Positions 37,501 to 47,895 of a DNA stretch of 64,000 nt are shown one piece after another. The stretch is from Spirodela intermedia (taxonomy: Eukaryota > Streptophyta > Magnoliopsida > Alismatales > Araceae). The DNA lies in assembly GCA_902729315.2 (NCBI GenBank), contig LR746270.1, positions 7,387,221-7,451,220 of the forward strand, given 5' to 3'. The translations under genes and the position numbers were made by a program. The notes under the pieces are model-generated. The model had not been told where the DNA came from. It made no database searches and saw nothing but the letters and a program-made list of their open reading frames with translations. Every line of letters starts with the position of its first letter. The stretch's first letter is position 1.

Positions 37501-40500
37501 AAATTGCTGCTCTATCAATTTGAGTATCTTGTAGTTACTCATAGGTGGCTTGGATGTCATAGAATTACCCCTTGATGTGTCTTCTATTGAATTCTAATAA
37601 TCTTTTCTAAAATTATCTTTGTTATTTGTATTCTAGAATTCTCTTCTATAAGAATCATGACATGTTTGAGGTGGTTTATTATAAACTCATTAGCTGTTGC
37701 AGTGAACTCCCTATCTCAGACATCTTGAACTATTTCTCCAATTGGCTATTGAAGTTAGGCGAATTTCGAAATGGAAACCTATCTTCTATCTAGAGATATC
37801 ATTCTAAAGCTTCTCCCTCCATACTCAACATAATTTGCTTAAATCTATCATGTTCTGGCATGGGGTTTAGGCAGAAATATCTCTCAGCACGCTTGATCCA
37901 TCACTTAGGGCCATTTCCTTGAAAAATTGATAACTCTATCAACTGATTTATCTATATTTGGTCATCTTGTGAAGCTTGGCTCAAATGAGTGGAGCCATTA
38001 TATGGTTGCCTCAGTTCCTCTCTTGGATCTTCATTTGGATACAAACTAGAGTGTGCATCCTTTGTGGATAATTTTTGTAGAATCTAGTTGAGAGTTTCTC
38101 TTTGCTCAATTAGGGATTGTTCTTGTTTAGCATATCCTTATTTTAGTGATGTGACCTCCTCTTCTAGCGAAGCCATCTGATGTGCCTTAGACATGGTGAG
38201 CATCTGCCGATCGAGATAGGTTCTAATTTGTTTCAGATGATTGTGCTTCCTACAACAGATCTGCCAAATCTTCTTCCAATGCTCTGACTCTATGGAAAAC
38301 AATGTGGAACTATGGTTGAACGAAATTATTGTAAGAATTACCTACATTTCTTCAATTTGTTGTAAACCGAACTTGGAACGAATTTCTACTTCAGCCTTGC
38401 TAATTCGATCCCTATTAGGGCACGAACAAAATCTTGCTTTCAGAAAAAGACTAGGATGTCCTATTGTGATACCAACATTATGAACCTCTCGAGATTTTGA
38501 CAAATGTATGCTCAAATCCTACCTTAGAAGTGGCTCCACTCACGGAATTGACACTTCGCTTGTATTGGAGAACCAGACAAAAGAATTAACAATAGAAAAT
38601 GAAAAGACAATAGAAGGTTCGCAGACAACAGGAAGAGTTCCTGAGGTCAGATCAATCCTTAAGAACAGGAGAAACCTGAATCGGACCTCCCCAAAGACAA
38701 GTCTCCCGCTTAACTCCTCTGTTTTTCCCTCCCTTCTTATTCGGGCCTCTTCTATATTTATAGGCCCTAACACATTATTCTATGGTAGTCCCCTCTCAAC
38801 GTGGGGTTCTAGGTCGTCTTTTGTAGATGATGGTTGGCTTCATAACAGATTATCAACCATAGGCCATCAAATCTAGGAATAGTCCCAACTTATTAAATTC
38901 ATGTAGATGACTCAAATTGCTATCATTGTGATGTGTAGGTGGAGCTTACAGATCATCTGCTTGTAGAATGATCAATCTCTAGTTTATGAGGAAGATGATC
39001 CATGATCTTCTACAAAAGAGACTCAATAATGTGGGGGAAATATGTCCTTGCTGTGGAAAGAAGATGATGATCATTTGTGATTGAATGATAAGATGGGTAA
39101 TGACTTTGTCTAAAGAAAGCACACATAATTCTTCTATATTGTGCAATTTTCGGTGTCAAGAGGGGACAAAGAAATTCTGCTGAAGTTATTGGACCATCCA
39201 ATTGAAAACTAACTGGCACTGAGAGGAGTAAATCCCTCAGTTTAATCTCGGGTTTATCTTCCTACTGACTAGTAGGGGTTTATCCTAACAAATCTCTTCA
39301 CATTCAAATCCACTTTCGGACTCTGACACATGACCAACATAACATGAAGAATTTTAGGAGTAGGAAACATGCAAAAGAAGCCTAGATTAGGCTGTGCTAA
39401 GTGCAGAGAGTGATTTTTTCTGTACCCTTCCAATTTTGTAACATAGATAAAATCAAAAATGCAAAGTACAACAGTGGTTCTGGGATATGTTATTGATTAC
39501 TTAATACCCAATTACTCAACCGTAACAATAACTCAATTCCAACAACAGCGGTTCAGGGTATGTTATTGAGTTTATGGCATTCGTCCTTTCAGGATGAAAT
39601 TTTCACTGCATTTTCAACATGATTTTTCTGTAAGTCTTTATATGATTTTGTTGCATAAGGAAACAAGCAAAAAAGTCCATTCATTAATTCATAGTCATTA
39701 ATGCACAAATAATAAATAAAAATAAAATAATAGAAATATTTTATACGGGGTAATCATGAAGGCACTATAATTATCATTTGCTTGCATCAAAGATGAGAGA
39801 ACTTCCTTCTAAAAATGTGTTGTGTATTGGTACCCTTCTCTTTGATCATGTCCTCTCCAGTTTATTTAATAGCCTAAGGCATTGAACTCCTCTCCAAGTA
39901 CTCCCCAACGATCAAGGTAAAAGAAAAATAGAGGTCAGGAAGGGCACACAGTGACAGAGGAATCAGCAGAGTGCGATGGAGAAAAGAGAAAGCGTGTGTG
40001 CCCTTCAAGCAGGAGACTCATCTCTCCCAAATATATATATATATATATCGTTAAAAGACCTGCAAGCAGTAGCTTCCTAAAGCAGCACTTAGCATCACTA
40101 TTTCCCTCTTATCTTGACAAAAATGAGTAAGCTCTTGAATGCAACAAGGTGGGAAATAAACCTAAAGACACTTCATCCACAGCAACTGATTGAATTCCTA
40201 TACACCCTAGCACAGCAGGCACTTCCAAGGTACCTTGAGCATTAATTGGCCATGAACATGAGAGCAGTTAGCTCACCGGAGACACAATTCCCCTTACAAC
40301 AGTCACGAACAGAATCTCCCACTCATGTTTCCCACCATCAGATTAGCAAGACAGTCGATATCCTTGTTGTCATCTCTATTTCATCCATTCCCCAGAAGGT
40401 AACTTCGACTTCTAACTTAAGCCAAGATCTAAAACGTAGGTGAACCAAATATGGCAGAAAAAATACATGATCGCTAGGAAATCTCCCGAATATGAAAATA

Positions 40501-41936
40501 TTTGTAATCCTAGGCAATTTCTGCTTTGTAATTCAAATCAGACCCGAATTGAGCAAAGCAGGTCAACCTGCATCACTTCCTCGTGCCAGGCAATACATAT
40601 GGAGAGACGAGTAAAAAGCAGAGTACTAGAATGTTCAGACAAAATACGAAACACATCAAATTCCCATTACTTTTGGACTTCTGAACGGTTTCTATTTGCT
40701 ATGATACATAACTTACAAGGTCTTTGCAACATTTAAATACAGCGGAAAATTCCTAACGCTCTATTGAAGAAGAAGATTGGGAATAATACTCTTCTTGAGC
40801 AAGATCATTTATACAAATGTGCAAAAGATTCGACAGTGATAGGTAAAAATATACAACAGCTAGAAGCTTACCATATATTTGATACAATTTTCCATGATGA
40901 AATTTTGCACTCCCTCTGTCAACGAGCCACCACCAGATTGTCTACACAGATATAGCATTAGGCTAGAATGTCTGATGTTACGATTATATTTTAATGAAGG
41001 GCCAGAAAAAATCTAACCAAATTTCATAAACAAATGTATTGCGATTCACAGTATACAAGCCTTGACAATACTACAAGAAGAATTACAATACATTATTAAC
41101 TAAAGCCAGTGCATGGAGACGGGACGAAATTTACTGAAGCATTGAACAATTAGATTCTACACATAGGACGTGCATGTAGATATACTCTCTGATCATTAAG
41201 GTGAAACAATAAGCTATAACGATCAAAATGATCATTTCATCATAAATCAAAAGAACCACTTGTATGCAAATAGAAAAACCAGCACGACACTGTACCTATC
41301 GATAGGAGCCTTCTTGGCAAAAAACAGAAAACAGGGACACCAGCAGAGGAGATGCTGTCTCAATAAATTTCTATAAAGCGAAATTATGGTCAAATTTCTT
41401 CGCATGCAGGCTGATGGATATAGATATATTCAATAGCAGCTGCATGTATCCATGCCCGATCATCTACACGGGCTCAGTTTCACGATGGATTTAAGTTTAC
41501 CAACTCACTCATGCAGTGAAGGGACTAGACATTAAGGAGTCTCTCTCCTTTGTGGTAAGATGCAGACTGTCTTCATCTTACCACAAAGCGGTCACCTTCG
41601 AGAATATCAACTTACACAAAAGATGAATGCTCTCCACTTTGGAGATCGCCATATTCTCCCCTACACTACACGTATTGGAAGAGGGATCCAAATTACCCTC
41701 TGTTCGTCTACGTTTCGGAGAGGTATCTAAATTATTGCGATTACGCTGAGTTTTTACCCTGATTGCGCAGAAGCACAGTTAGGAGACCAGGCAGTCGCCT
41801 TCAGGTACGCGAGGAAGACACACCTGGCGAAGGAGACCACGAAGTCGGCGGGTTCCATAGCGAGGAACGCCGCCTTCAAGTAGGCGAGCTCGAGGGCCTG
41901 CGCCGGGTTCCCACCCTCTTCTTGCGCCTCCTCCAT
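22509..41936 (-). CDS. EEF2KMT: FAM86/EEF2KMT-like protein-lysine methyltransferase
   Basis: Class I SAM-dependent methyltransferase (methyltransferase family 16); animal and yeast relatives methylate a lysine of elongation factor 2. Exons in coding order: 41936-41824, 40941-40872, 33341-33204, 30897-30834, 30744-30666, 27594-27510, 24237-24181, 23556-23413, 23216-23146, 22878-22509. They sum to 1191 nt, giving 396 residues, and every phase fits. Exon 3 is the FAM86 helical segment ([18 protein letters not shown]). Exons 5-6 give [20 protein letters not shown]. Exon 7 is SAM motif [10 protein letters not shown] (184-192). Exon 8 opens VILTDGD (acidic end of strand 2). Exons 9-10 give [10 protein letters not shown] (274-283). 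The C-terminus has [10 protein letters not shown] and [12 protein letters not shown]. Ten small exons occupy 19.4 kb because introns carry retroelements, including a 7.5-kb intron 2. The exon 8 donor (23413) is weak; 23473 is an in-frame alternative. Substrate is inferred. Confidence 0.9.
24549..24762. mobile_element. Probable solo LTR in methyltransferase intron
   Basis: A 214-bp segment begins TGTGGGAAAG and ends TTTAAGACA, so it has TG...CA ends. It contains CATATAAAAATC like an LTR promoter and is flanked by TTAGG (24544-24548) and CTAGG (24763-24767), four of five bases matching. It lies in the intron between exons 6 and 7 of the EEF2KMT-like gene. A short copia-type LTR is the likeliest origin. 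Confidence 0.5.
24763..27509. other. Part of methyltransferase intron 6, no further gene
   Basis: AT-rich intronic DNA between exons 6 and 7 with homopolymer tracts (for example a C-run at about 25298). Read on both strands, it shows no domain or extra exon that fits the gene's phases. Confidence 0.45.
27643..27702. repeat. Perfect 30-bp tandem duplication
   Basis: Two identical 30-base units, each AGATGAAGGC followed by AAAAGACTCATTACATTTCC, start at 27643 and 27673, just upstream (on the minus strand) of exon 6 of the methyltransferase gene. Confidence 0.95.
31494..31689. mobile_element. Solo LTR with perfect TAAGG target duplication
   Basis: A 196-bp segment starts TGTTAGAAGAT and ends AATTCTCAACA; the ends form an imperfect inverted repeat bounded by TG...CA. 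TAAGG is present on both sides (31489-31493 and 31690-31694), the five-base target duplication expected of LTR-retrotransposon insertion followed by LTR-LTR recombination. It lies in the intron between exons 3 and 4 of the EEF2KMT-like gene. A diverged relative is at 63152. Confidence 0.8.
34274..34644 (-). repeat. 3' LTR of intronic Ty3/gypsy element
   Basis: 371 bp, matching 38476-38847 over its full length with about one mismatch per ten bases by eye in the first 145 bases. The ends TGTTACGAA and TTCGTAAC form an inverted repeat. On the minus strand a purine-rich tract (GAGGGGAAGTAAAG) directly precedes it, as a polypurine tract should. Confidence 0.88.
34930..38455 (-). pseudogene. Degenerate gypsy gag-pol
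   Basis: Minus-strand fragments appear in order. Gag, about 37905-37740, has WIKRAERYF and [19 protein letters not shown], broken by stops. The protease region, about 37265-37185, shows [10 protein letters not shown]. Reverse transcriptase, about 36310-36180, shows FQSLMNQIF and FVYR near the catalytic region. The RT-RNase H connection, about 36015-35880, has [14 protein letters not shown] and IAWPLTQLL. Integrase, about 35700-35400, has [13 protein letters not shown] and VVVDRLS. The integrase tail, 35143-34937, has [13 protein letters not shown] and YPIIERIG. Many stops and frameshifts interrupt it, so it cannot encode a working polyprotein. Confidence 0.85.
38476..38847 (-). repeat. 5' LTR of intronic Ty3/gypsy element
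   Basis: 372 bp, partner of 34274-34644. Its minus-strand start is TGTTATGAAGCC and its inner end adjoins the tRNA-Met-type primer-binding site at about 38466-38475. It contains CTATATTTATAGG, a likely LTR promoter TATA sequence also present in the other LTR. Confidence 0.88.
40029..40049. repeat. (AT)n microsatellite
   Basis: About ten AT units in intron 2 of the methyltransferase gene. Confidence 0.9.
41548..41588. repeat. Perfect 15-bp inverted repeat with 11-base loop
   Basis: CTTTGTGGTAAGATG (41548-41562) and its exact complement CATCTTACCACAAAG (41574-41588) are separated by CAGACTGTCTT. It lies in intron 1 of the EEF2KMT-like gene, about 240 bases from the exon 1 donor. As RNA it would form a stable hairpin. 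It could be the trace of a small inverted-repeat element. Confidence 0.85.
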
Positions 41937-42184
41937 TGTCTCTCCCCCCCCCCCCTCCCGCCACCTCCTTCCCTCTCCCTTCTTAGCAGTGTTGAGTTTG
42001 AAACCGACGATTCGAGGAATCGTTTTCTGGCAACCACGTTTGGTGCGACCGGTCGGGATTCCCGCGCAGTCCAGTGCTCTGTTTTTGTCGCCTCGGATCC
42101 GCTAGAATCTTGGATTCCGATTGGACTGAACCTTGCCTTTGCCGCTCATATTAAGAACACTTGTCAAATAACCAGACCTTCTAT

Positions 42185-42745
42185 TGGTGGTTAATAAAAA
42201 ATAATTTATCATGAAATCAAAAAATAAATGAATGATAGTTTTAGATACTACAAGACACGATTAGATGTCGGATATTTTTTGTTAAAATATATGGTAGTCT
42301 TCTAGTTTTTCAAAATTGTCCACATATTAATTTTTTCTTAGATATTAATATTTTAAAGTATTTAAATTGGTGATTAATTTACGATCACCATTTGTGATTA
42401 ATAAAATTAATTTATGATGAAATCAAAAAATAATGAATGATGGCTTTAGCTACCACATGACACGATTAGATGGGGATATTTTTTGTTAAAATATATGGTA
42501 ATCTTCTAGTTTTTCAAAATTGTCAATGCATTAATTTTCCTTAGATATTAATATTTTTAAGTATTTAAATTATGATTAATAAAAATAACTTAATGAAATC
42601 AAAAAATAAATGAATGATAGTTTTAGATACCATAAGACATGATTATACGTGAGATTTTTTTTGTTAAAATATATAGTAATCTTCCAGTTCTTCAAAATTG
42701 TCCAAGTATTAATTATTTCTTAAATTTCAATATTTAAATTTGTGC
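42185..42745. repeat. Three-copy tandem repeat, unit about 170-200 bp
   Basis: Units begin near 42200, 42410 and 42590. Each contains ATGAAATCAAAAAATAA, AATGAATGAT, AGACACGATTA or a variant, TTTTTTGTTAAAATATAT and TTTTTCAAAATTGTC or a variant, then TTAGATATTAATATTTT or a variant. The array starts about 250 bases upstream of the methyltransferase ATG. It has no coding potential. Confidence 0.85.
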
Positions 42746-44253
42746 ATACCCACATAGCTACAACTTCTGTGGATTAAATGACATATTTACCAAAAGACTA
42801 TAGTATTCATGAGCCATAAACCAATGGTAGAAAATAAGATACTTTTGGCAAGGCATAAATGATAGAATTGAAGCACTGATGTAGACACCCTCCTTCTTGC
42901 ATAATGGAAATGAAGATTTCTTGAATTTTATGAGACGTAATTATATCATAAAAATCAAAAAAAGGGTAGACAATCTCCTATAAGCAACAATATAGAGTTT
43001 TCTTGCATTCATTATCCCATGCTCATTATCTAGATAGATACAAACTATGCTCTCTTGATTATTCCCATAAATTTCTTAGAGAAAAGTGATCCAATTGTAC
43101 AATGAACAGCTCCACCTCCAATGTGTTGTACATAAAGGATCTACATTTGGTTGAGGCTTATTAGTGCTCTGTCCTTATCAAGCATGGTTTTAAATCCTAA
43201 GGACCACAATTAAAATACATCACTAAAATTCCATCTTTATGGATTAGGGACGTAAAATTGTGAAAGAAGAGAATGTAGTAAGGCTTCTTATTACTAACTA
43301 AATGAAGGCTTCCTGGTGGTGGAAAACTTGGCTTCCTAAAGAGACAGCTTCACCCTGCTTATAAATTTGGTATATTGGACACATAAGGCAATGAAATTAG
43401 AGACAACTTGAAAAATTAGCTTTATTTTACTTTTGGGTACAAAATGAGTAGGATATAGATGAGGAGATCTGCCATACACTAGGTATATAGATGATATACA
43501 ATACTATGGTAAAACATAGTGCTATTTGTAATATGTTGTGCCTTGTTTGACTAATGATGCTCTTCTTTTGTGTGTGTGTGTGTCAGGCTTTTAAAATATT
43601 ACATTATTTTACATGGACCCATTTATTTTATGAGCTTCCAAACTTAAAGATTTCATTTTTTATTCAATCAATGAATACATTAGAGTGGTCAACTTGATGG
43701 GCCTAATTTTTTTGCTATCTTAACTTTGTGACTTGAAGATCCTATAAAGAATTTGGTCAGATTTGAGTCTATTATTAATACTAGATAAATTTATATAATT
43801 TTTTTTATTCATTCTAGTGTCTCTACTTATCAAAAATGGATATCTTAAAAATGGTATTGGGGAGTAATATCAATGAATGCTCTTTTAGCTCATTCAAAAT
43901 ACGAATTAGAATTAAGTTACTCTATTTCATCTAGAATTAAGTTGTGCCATATACATGAGCTTTAATTTATTATCATTCAATGAGAATCTTTTATTTCATA
44001 GAAATTGGGGGTGATATGGTCCTTAAATCCCAGTCCTGCCCTTTCTTTGAAGTTATAGTACCAATATGTAAATTAACTATGTTAAGAATCTAGAGCTATT
44101 GACAAGGAAGATTGACCTTATTTGAAAAAGATAGCATAGATAGGGCATCCTTGATTATACCACAGTTTTTTTAAAAAAATTGATTGCTAATAATCCAAGG
44201 TAGGCAAATATCCAGCATTCATTCATACAATGAGCGGGTTAATCTCCCTCTTA
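42746..44253. other. AT-rich intergenic DNA
   Basis: Probably the 3' part of the copia remnant that follows, but I could not recognise integrase or reverse-transcriptase motifs with confidence. A (GT)n tract is at about 43568-43582. Confidence 0.4.
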
Positions 44254-45690
44254 TTAGTAGGAGTTGTGTCCTTTTGCTATTAGAAGAATATGCACCTTTA
44301 ACTTTAAAACTCTAGACTCTAGAAGAATGAAATCAATATTAGAATTCAAGAAATGATAACCACTAATTTCAAAACGAACTTTAAACCCATTATCACATAA
44401 TTGACTAGTATTAATCATGGTTTGTGTTACTCCTTTAACCAATATTTATTTTTAAATACATTCACTGAGTTATTTGTCTATATTTATATCCTATCATTTT
44501 TATCTTTCATTTCCCCCAAATATTGCTTCACTTCCTTTTTCAAAAAATGAGGTTAGCCACATTTCTCTCTAGTCATGTCTTTAAGCATCTACTATCCAAG
44601 TATTATGAAATTCTTTTCACCAAGAGAGACTCCTAAAATAAATAGGAATCCAAACATAGTACAGATCTACATTTATAAATGATTCTAGAAATTTCCTCAA
44701 AACCCTGATCTATCTGATTTTTGGTTTTGCTGAGAAAACATATTTCCTCTCCAAAGTTTTTCCTATGATCAGATTTTCAAATTGCTTTTTGGTTTTTTAT
44801 TAAAGTATTTAAATGGGTTTAATACTTATTTTCTAGGATTCATAGAAGCTCCAATTTTTTTGGTAAAAACAGAAATACTTCTACTCATTGTTTCATTTTT
44901 GCATGATAAAATTTCATGAGTAAAGTCGTTACACTTTTCCATTTTATTTTCTCCTAAACAACTGACATAATCTATCTCTTCTTTGTGCGTATACTTGTGT
45001 TGGGTTTCTATTAAATTATCATTTTTTTGACTACCATTAAGTTTCCAATAAAGAGTTATCTTCATCACTCTTTGTCACCACCATTACCTTCTTTTTCTTC
45101 TTGTTTAAGTTTATTATTGGTAAGCAATTAACCTTCAAATTTCCCAGTTTCTATACTCAAAATAGACTAGTTCACTCTTTGATTTATTATTCCTTGCATA
45201 AGGAAATTCTTGAACCTTTCTTAGAAATTTTATGTTCCTAAACTTAATGAAAATTGACTCTAATTTGCAAGTCAGCATAGCCCTCTCTTCTGACTTCTGT
45301 TCTTCTCTTAAATCCTCTTAACGTTTTGTGTCCTATGATGCCTTCCATTTCACATTTCAACATGGATCTTAATAGGTCATCTAAAGATAGTTTAATCAAG
45401 TCTTTTGCTTCCTCAATGATTGCAAACTTGGGTCTCTAGCAAGGGGGCAAGGCCATTTTAATTTTTCTATTCAAGTCCACTAAAGAAAATGTTCTCCCTA
45501 AATTTTTCATGTTATTTAAAATATATGTGAAACTATCACACATTTATGAGATATTCTCATTTTCTTTTATTGTGAACATCTTATGTTGGTGCACTAGCAA
45601 GTATGTTTTGGATTCCTTAACTTTCTTGGTACCCTCATGTATGACTTACAATCTATCTTAAAATTTCATTTCCATATTCACAATTTATAA
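44254..45690 (-). pseudogene. Ty1/copia remnant: gag and pre-integrase
   Basis: Read on the minus strand, about 45690-45340 gives copia-type gag (UBN2-like) pieces: HQHKMFTIKENENI, DSFTYILNNMKNLGRTFS, EEAKDLIKLSLDDLLRSML. The gag-pre-integrase segment INTSQLCDNGFKVRFE follows at 44442-44254, in the correct order. Stops interrupt every domain. No flanking LTRs were recognised. It is an old fragment of the same strand sense as the methyltransferase gene. Confidence 0.7.
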
Positions 45691-47575
45691 CTCTATTAAA
45701 CTCTTCAAAATCTAATTGAGTGATCAAAACACCCATCACTCTAGCATTTATGGACAATGTTTTTACGTTCCTTTGTAGCTAAATCATTATTTATCTCAAA
45801 TGATTTATCAATAAATATTTCTCATAGTTAATAGCCTAATCCTTACATAAATATTTCTATTTTATTTTTCCCAAAGGCATAAGTCAATCTATTAAATAAA
45901 GGTAATCTATGAACTTGAGGTGTTTACCATAAGATCTACTAAAAAAGTTATATGTATAGAGGTAAACTCTTATATCACTGGTCAGATTTAAGGCCACGCT
46001 TAGATCAAGAAAGAAAAGTTGAATTGATGACCTTTTAAAACACTATATGGTCAACTCTATCTAAGATCTCTTGTCTTCTCGTTTAAATCATGAGTCATAT
46101 AATTCTTTTAGATCAATAGAAATAAGGCTCAATGATTTATAAAGTGGTTCAATCCTTTACTTACGTAGACTCTCTAAGAAAGTCATGTTCTTGGGTTCCA
46201 CTAAGATCAAACATCACAATCACAACTATGGATTATTAAGTTTAGCTCTCTTAAAATTTCACCCTACAATGTTCTTTTAGATTCACAATTCTAAGATCCC
46301 AATAGCTAATTTATGAGTTTAATTTTTTGAGTAATTAAATGAATTTATCACATGTTTATTTGAAAAAGAATATGAAATATTTCACTACGGGTTATTTTTT
46401 AAAAGATGATGTTGACTTAGAGTGAGTTCAAAATTCTAATAAAGAAAATGATGATCTAAATTTGATTTTTTCTCTCATCTTCTCATAAAGATGATGGGTG
46501 AAGGTTGAAGATTCTACAACTTCAAACAAGTTGAGAGAAATTGATGAATGCTTGAATAATCCCCCCCAACTCAATACATTGACTTAGTTTGACCAATTAA
46601 CAAATACCTCAAAATTTTAACTATACTTTTCTATATAAAAATTATACAAAACTCTAGATATCATCAAAAAGTTAAGGCTACTTGTTCATCTCTAATTAGG
46701 CATTGGAAATGTGTTTTCTTTATAAAGACATCATATTTCAACATCTCTATTATTTTTCACTGTCACCCAATTGATATAATCTAAAAAGAATTAGAAATTT
46801 AAAAGGCTAGAAAATGAATAATATATATCTTTTCATGGTCAATATATCATTCCAAAAACTAATGGATGATTTCATTAAAATGCAACCTCTTCATCCAAAA
46901 TGTATCATTTCAATTAAATTCTATAAGCATTTGATATTATTAAAACAAAACTAATAATTCAAGGCTAGAAACAAATGTTGATTTAAAAATCAAAACTTAT
47001 CTTAATCACACCAAATATAATAACAATTAAGTACACATGTTGAATCACGATCTTAATATTTATAAGTGAAGCTTTCATGATTTAGAATATTCAAAGTTAT
47101 TTTAAATTTTATATTAATTGATATTCAGAAAAAAATTATGGGGCAAAATGAGTGGTTTGACTTCAACCAGTTTATTGGATATCAAAATCATTGGGTGATG
47201 ATGTAATATCATGAGCATATAATAGACTTTATAATTTAATACCCATTCAAGGGTGAATTATCATTGATTGGAATGTTCTAATCACTCTACTTTTTACTTG
47301 TGGGAGTTTTTGTAAATATTTAGAGTTTCTAAAAAAATATTAAATAATAATTCTACTTAGTAAAATCCATCAAATTATAGAGTTGAATATAATTAAATAG
47401 TTGCCATTATTATTTATATTTCTTCCTCAATTTAAATTCCAGATTGCATATTAAATAGTATTTATTCATTCATGATAAGTAAGCATATTTTGATCTTTAA
47501 TTAATATTTAATGTTTTTATCATCATCAATATATTATTCATTAATGTTGCATTAATATAAATATAAATATATTTC
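45691..47575. other. Very AT-rich intergenic DNA
   Basis: No open frame of note, RNA gene or repeat was recognised. It may be further degraded transposon sequence. Confidence 0.4.
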
Positions 47576-47895
47576 TAAATGTGTAGTTAAACCATTCATT
47601 CCTTTTTAAAACATTTTAATGGTGGTCCATATAGATTGGAGCTTTCAATGAATTCATCATAGTCAAATAGTATGCTCCATTTGATCTAATACATAATCTT
47701 TGCTAATGTCAAGGCCCACGTGACAACTGCAACAATGTAAAGATAAGATATCCATATAAATGTTTAGTTACACTTCATTCATTTCTTAAACATTTCAATA
47801 GTGGGGCATGTAGATTGGAGATGTCAATGAATTCACATATTCAAATGGTATGCTCCATTTGATTTGGTACACAATCTTTAGTAATGTCAAAGCTC
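47576..47895. repeat. Diverged direct repeat, period about 180 bp
   Basis: Copies at about 47576-47715 and 47758-47895 share TTAGTTA/TTAGTTAC, CATTCATT, TAGATTGGAG, TCAATGAATTCA and TATGCTCCATTTGAT. No coding signal is seen. Confidence 0.75.

Larger units (their letters stand above)
34274..38847 (-). mobile_element. Ty3/gypsy LTR retrotransposon within methyltransferase intron 2
   Basis: A 4.57-kb element with two LTRs of about 371 bp in direct orientation. On the minus strand the primer-binding site (TTGGTATCA, matching the initiator-tRNA-Met type TGGTATCA) abuts the inner end of the 38476-38847 LTR, and a polypurine tract abuts the other. Orientation is therefore minus, the same sense as the host gene. 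Gag-pol order between them is typical of gypsy elements. Terminal TG/CA bases are partly mutated and no exact five-base target duplication is recognisable (AGATA versus GATTA), consistent with age. Confidence 0.9.

Noticed and set aside
34269-38852. Target-site duplication of the gypsy element
   Set aside because: The five bases on either side (AGATA and GATTA) do not match well enough to claim one.
38508-38876. 122-codon plus frame
   Set aside because: It runs through the 5' LTR of the gypsy element on the antisense strand, and the other LTR's copy of it is broken.
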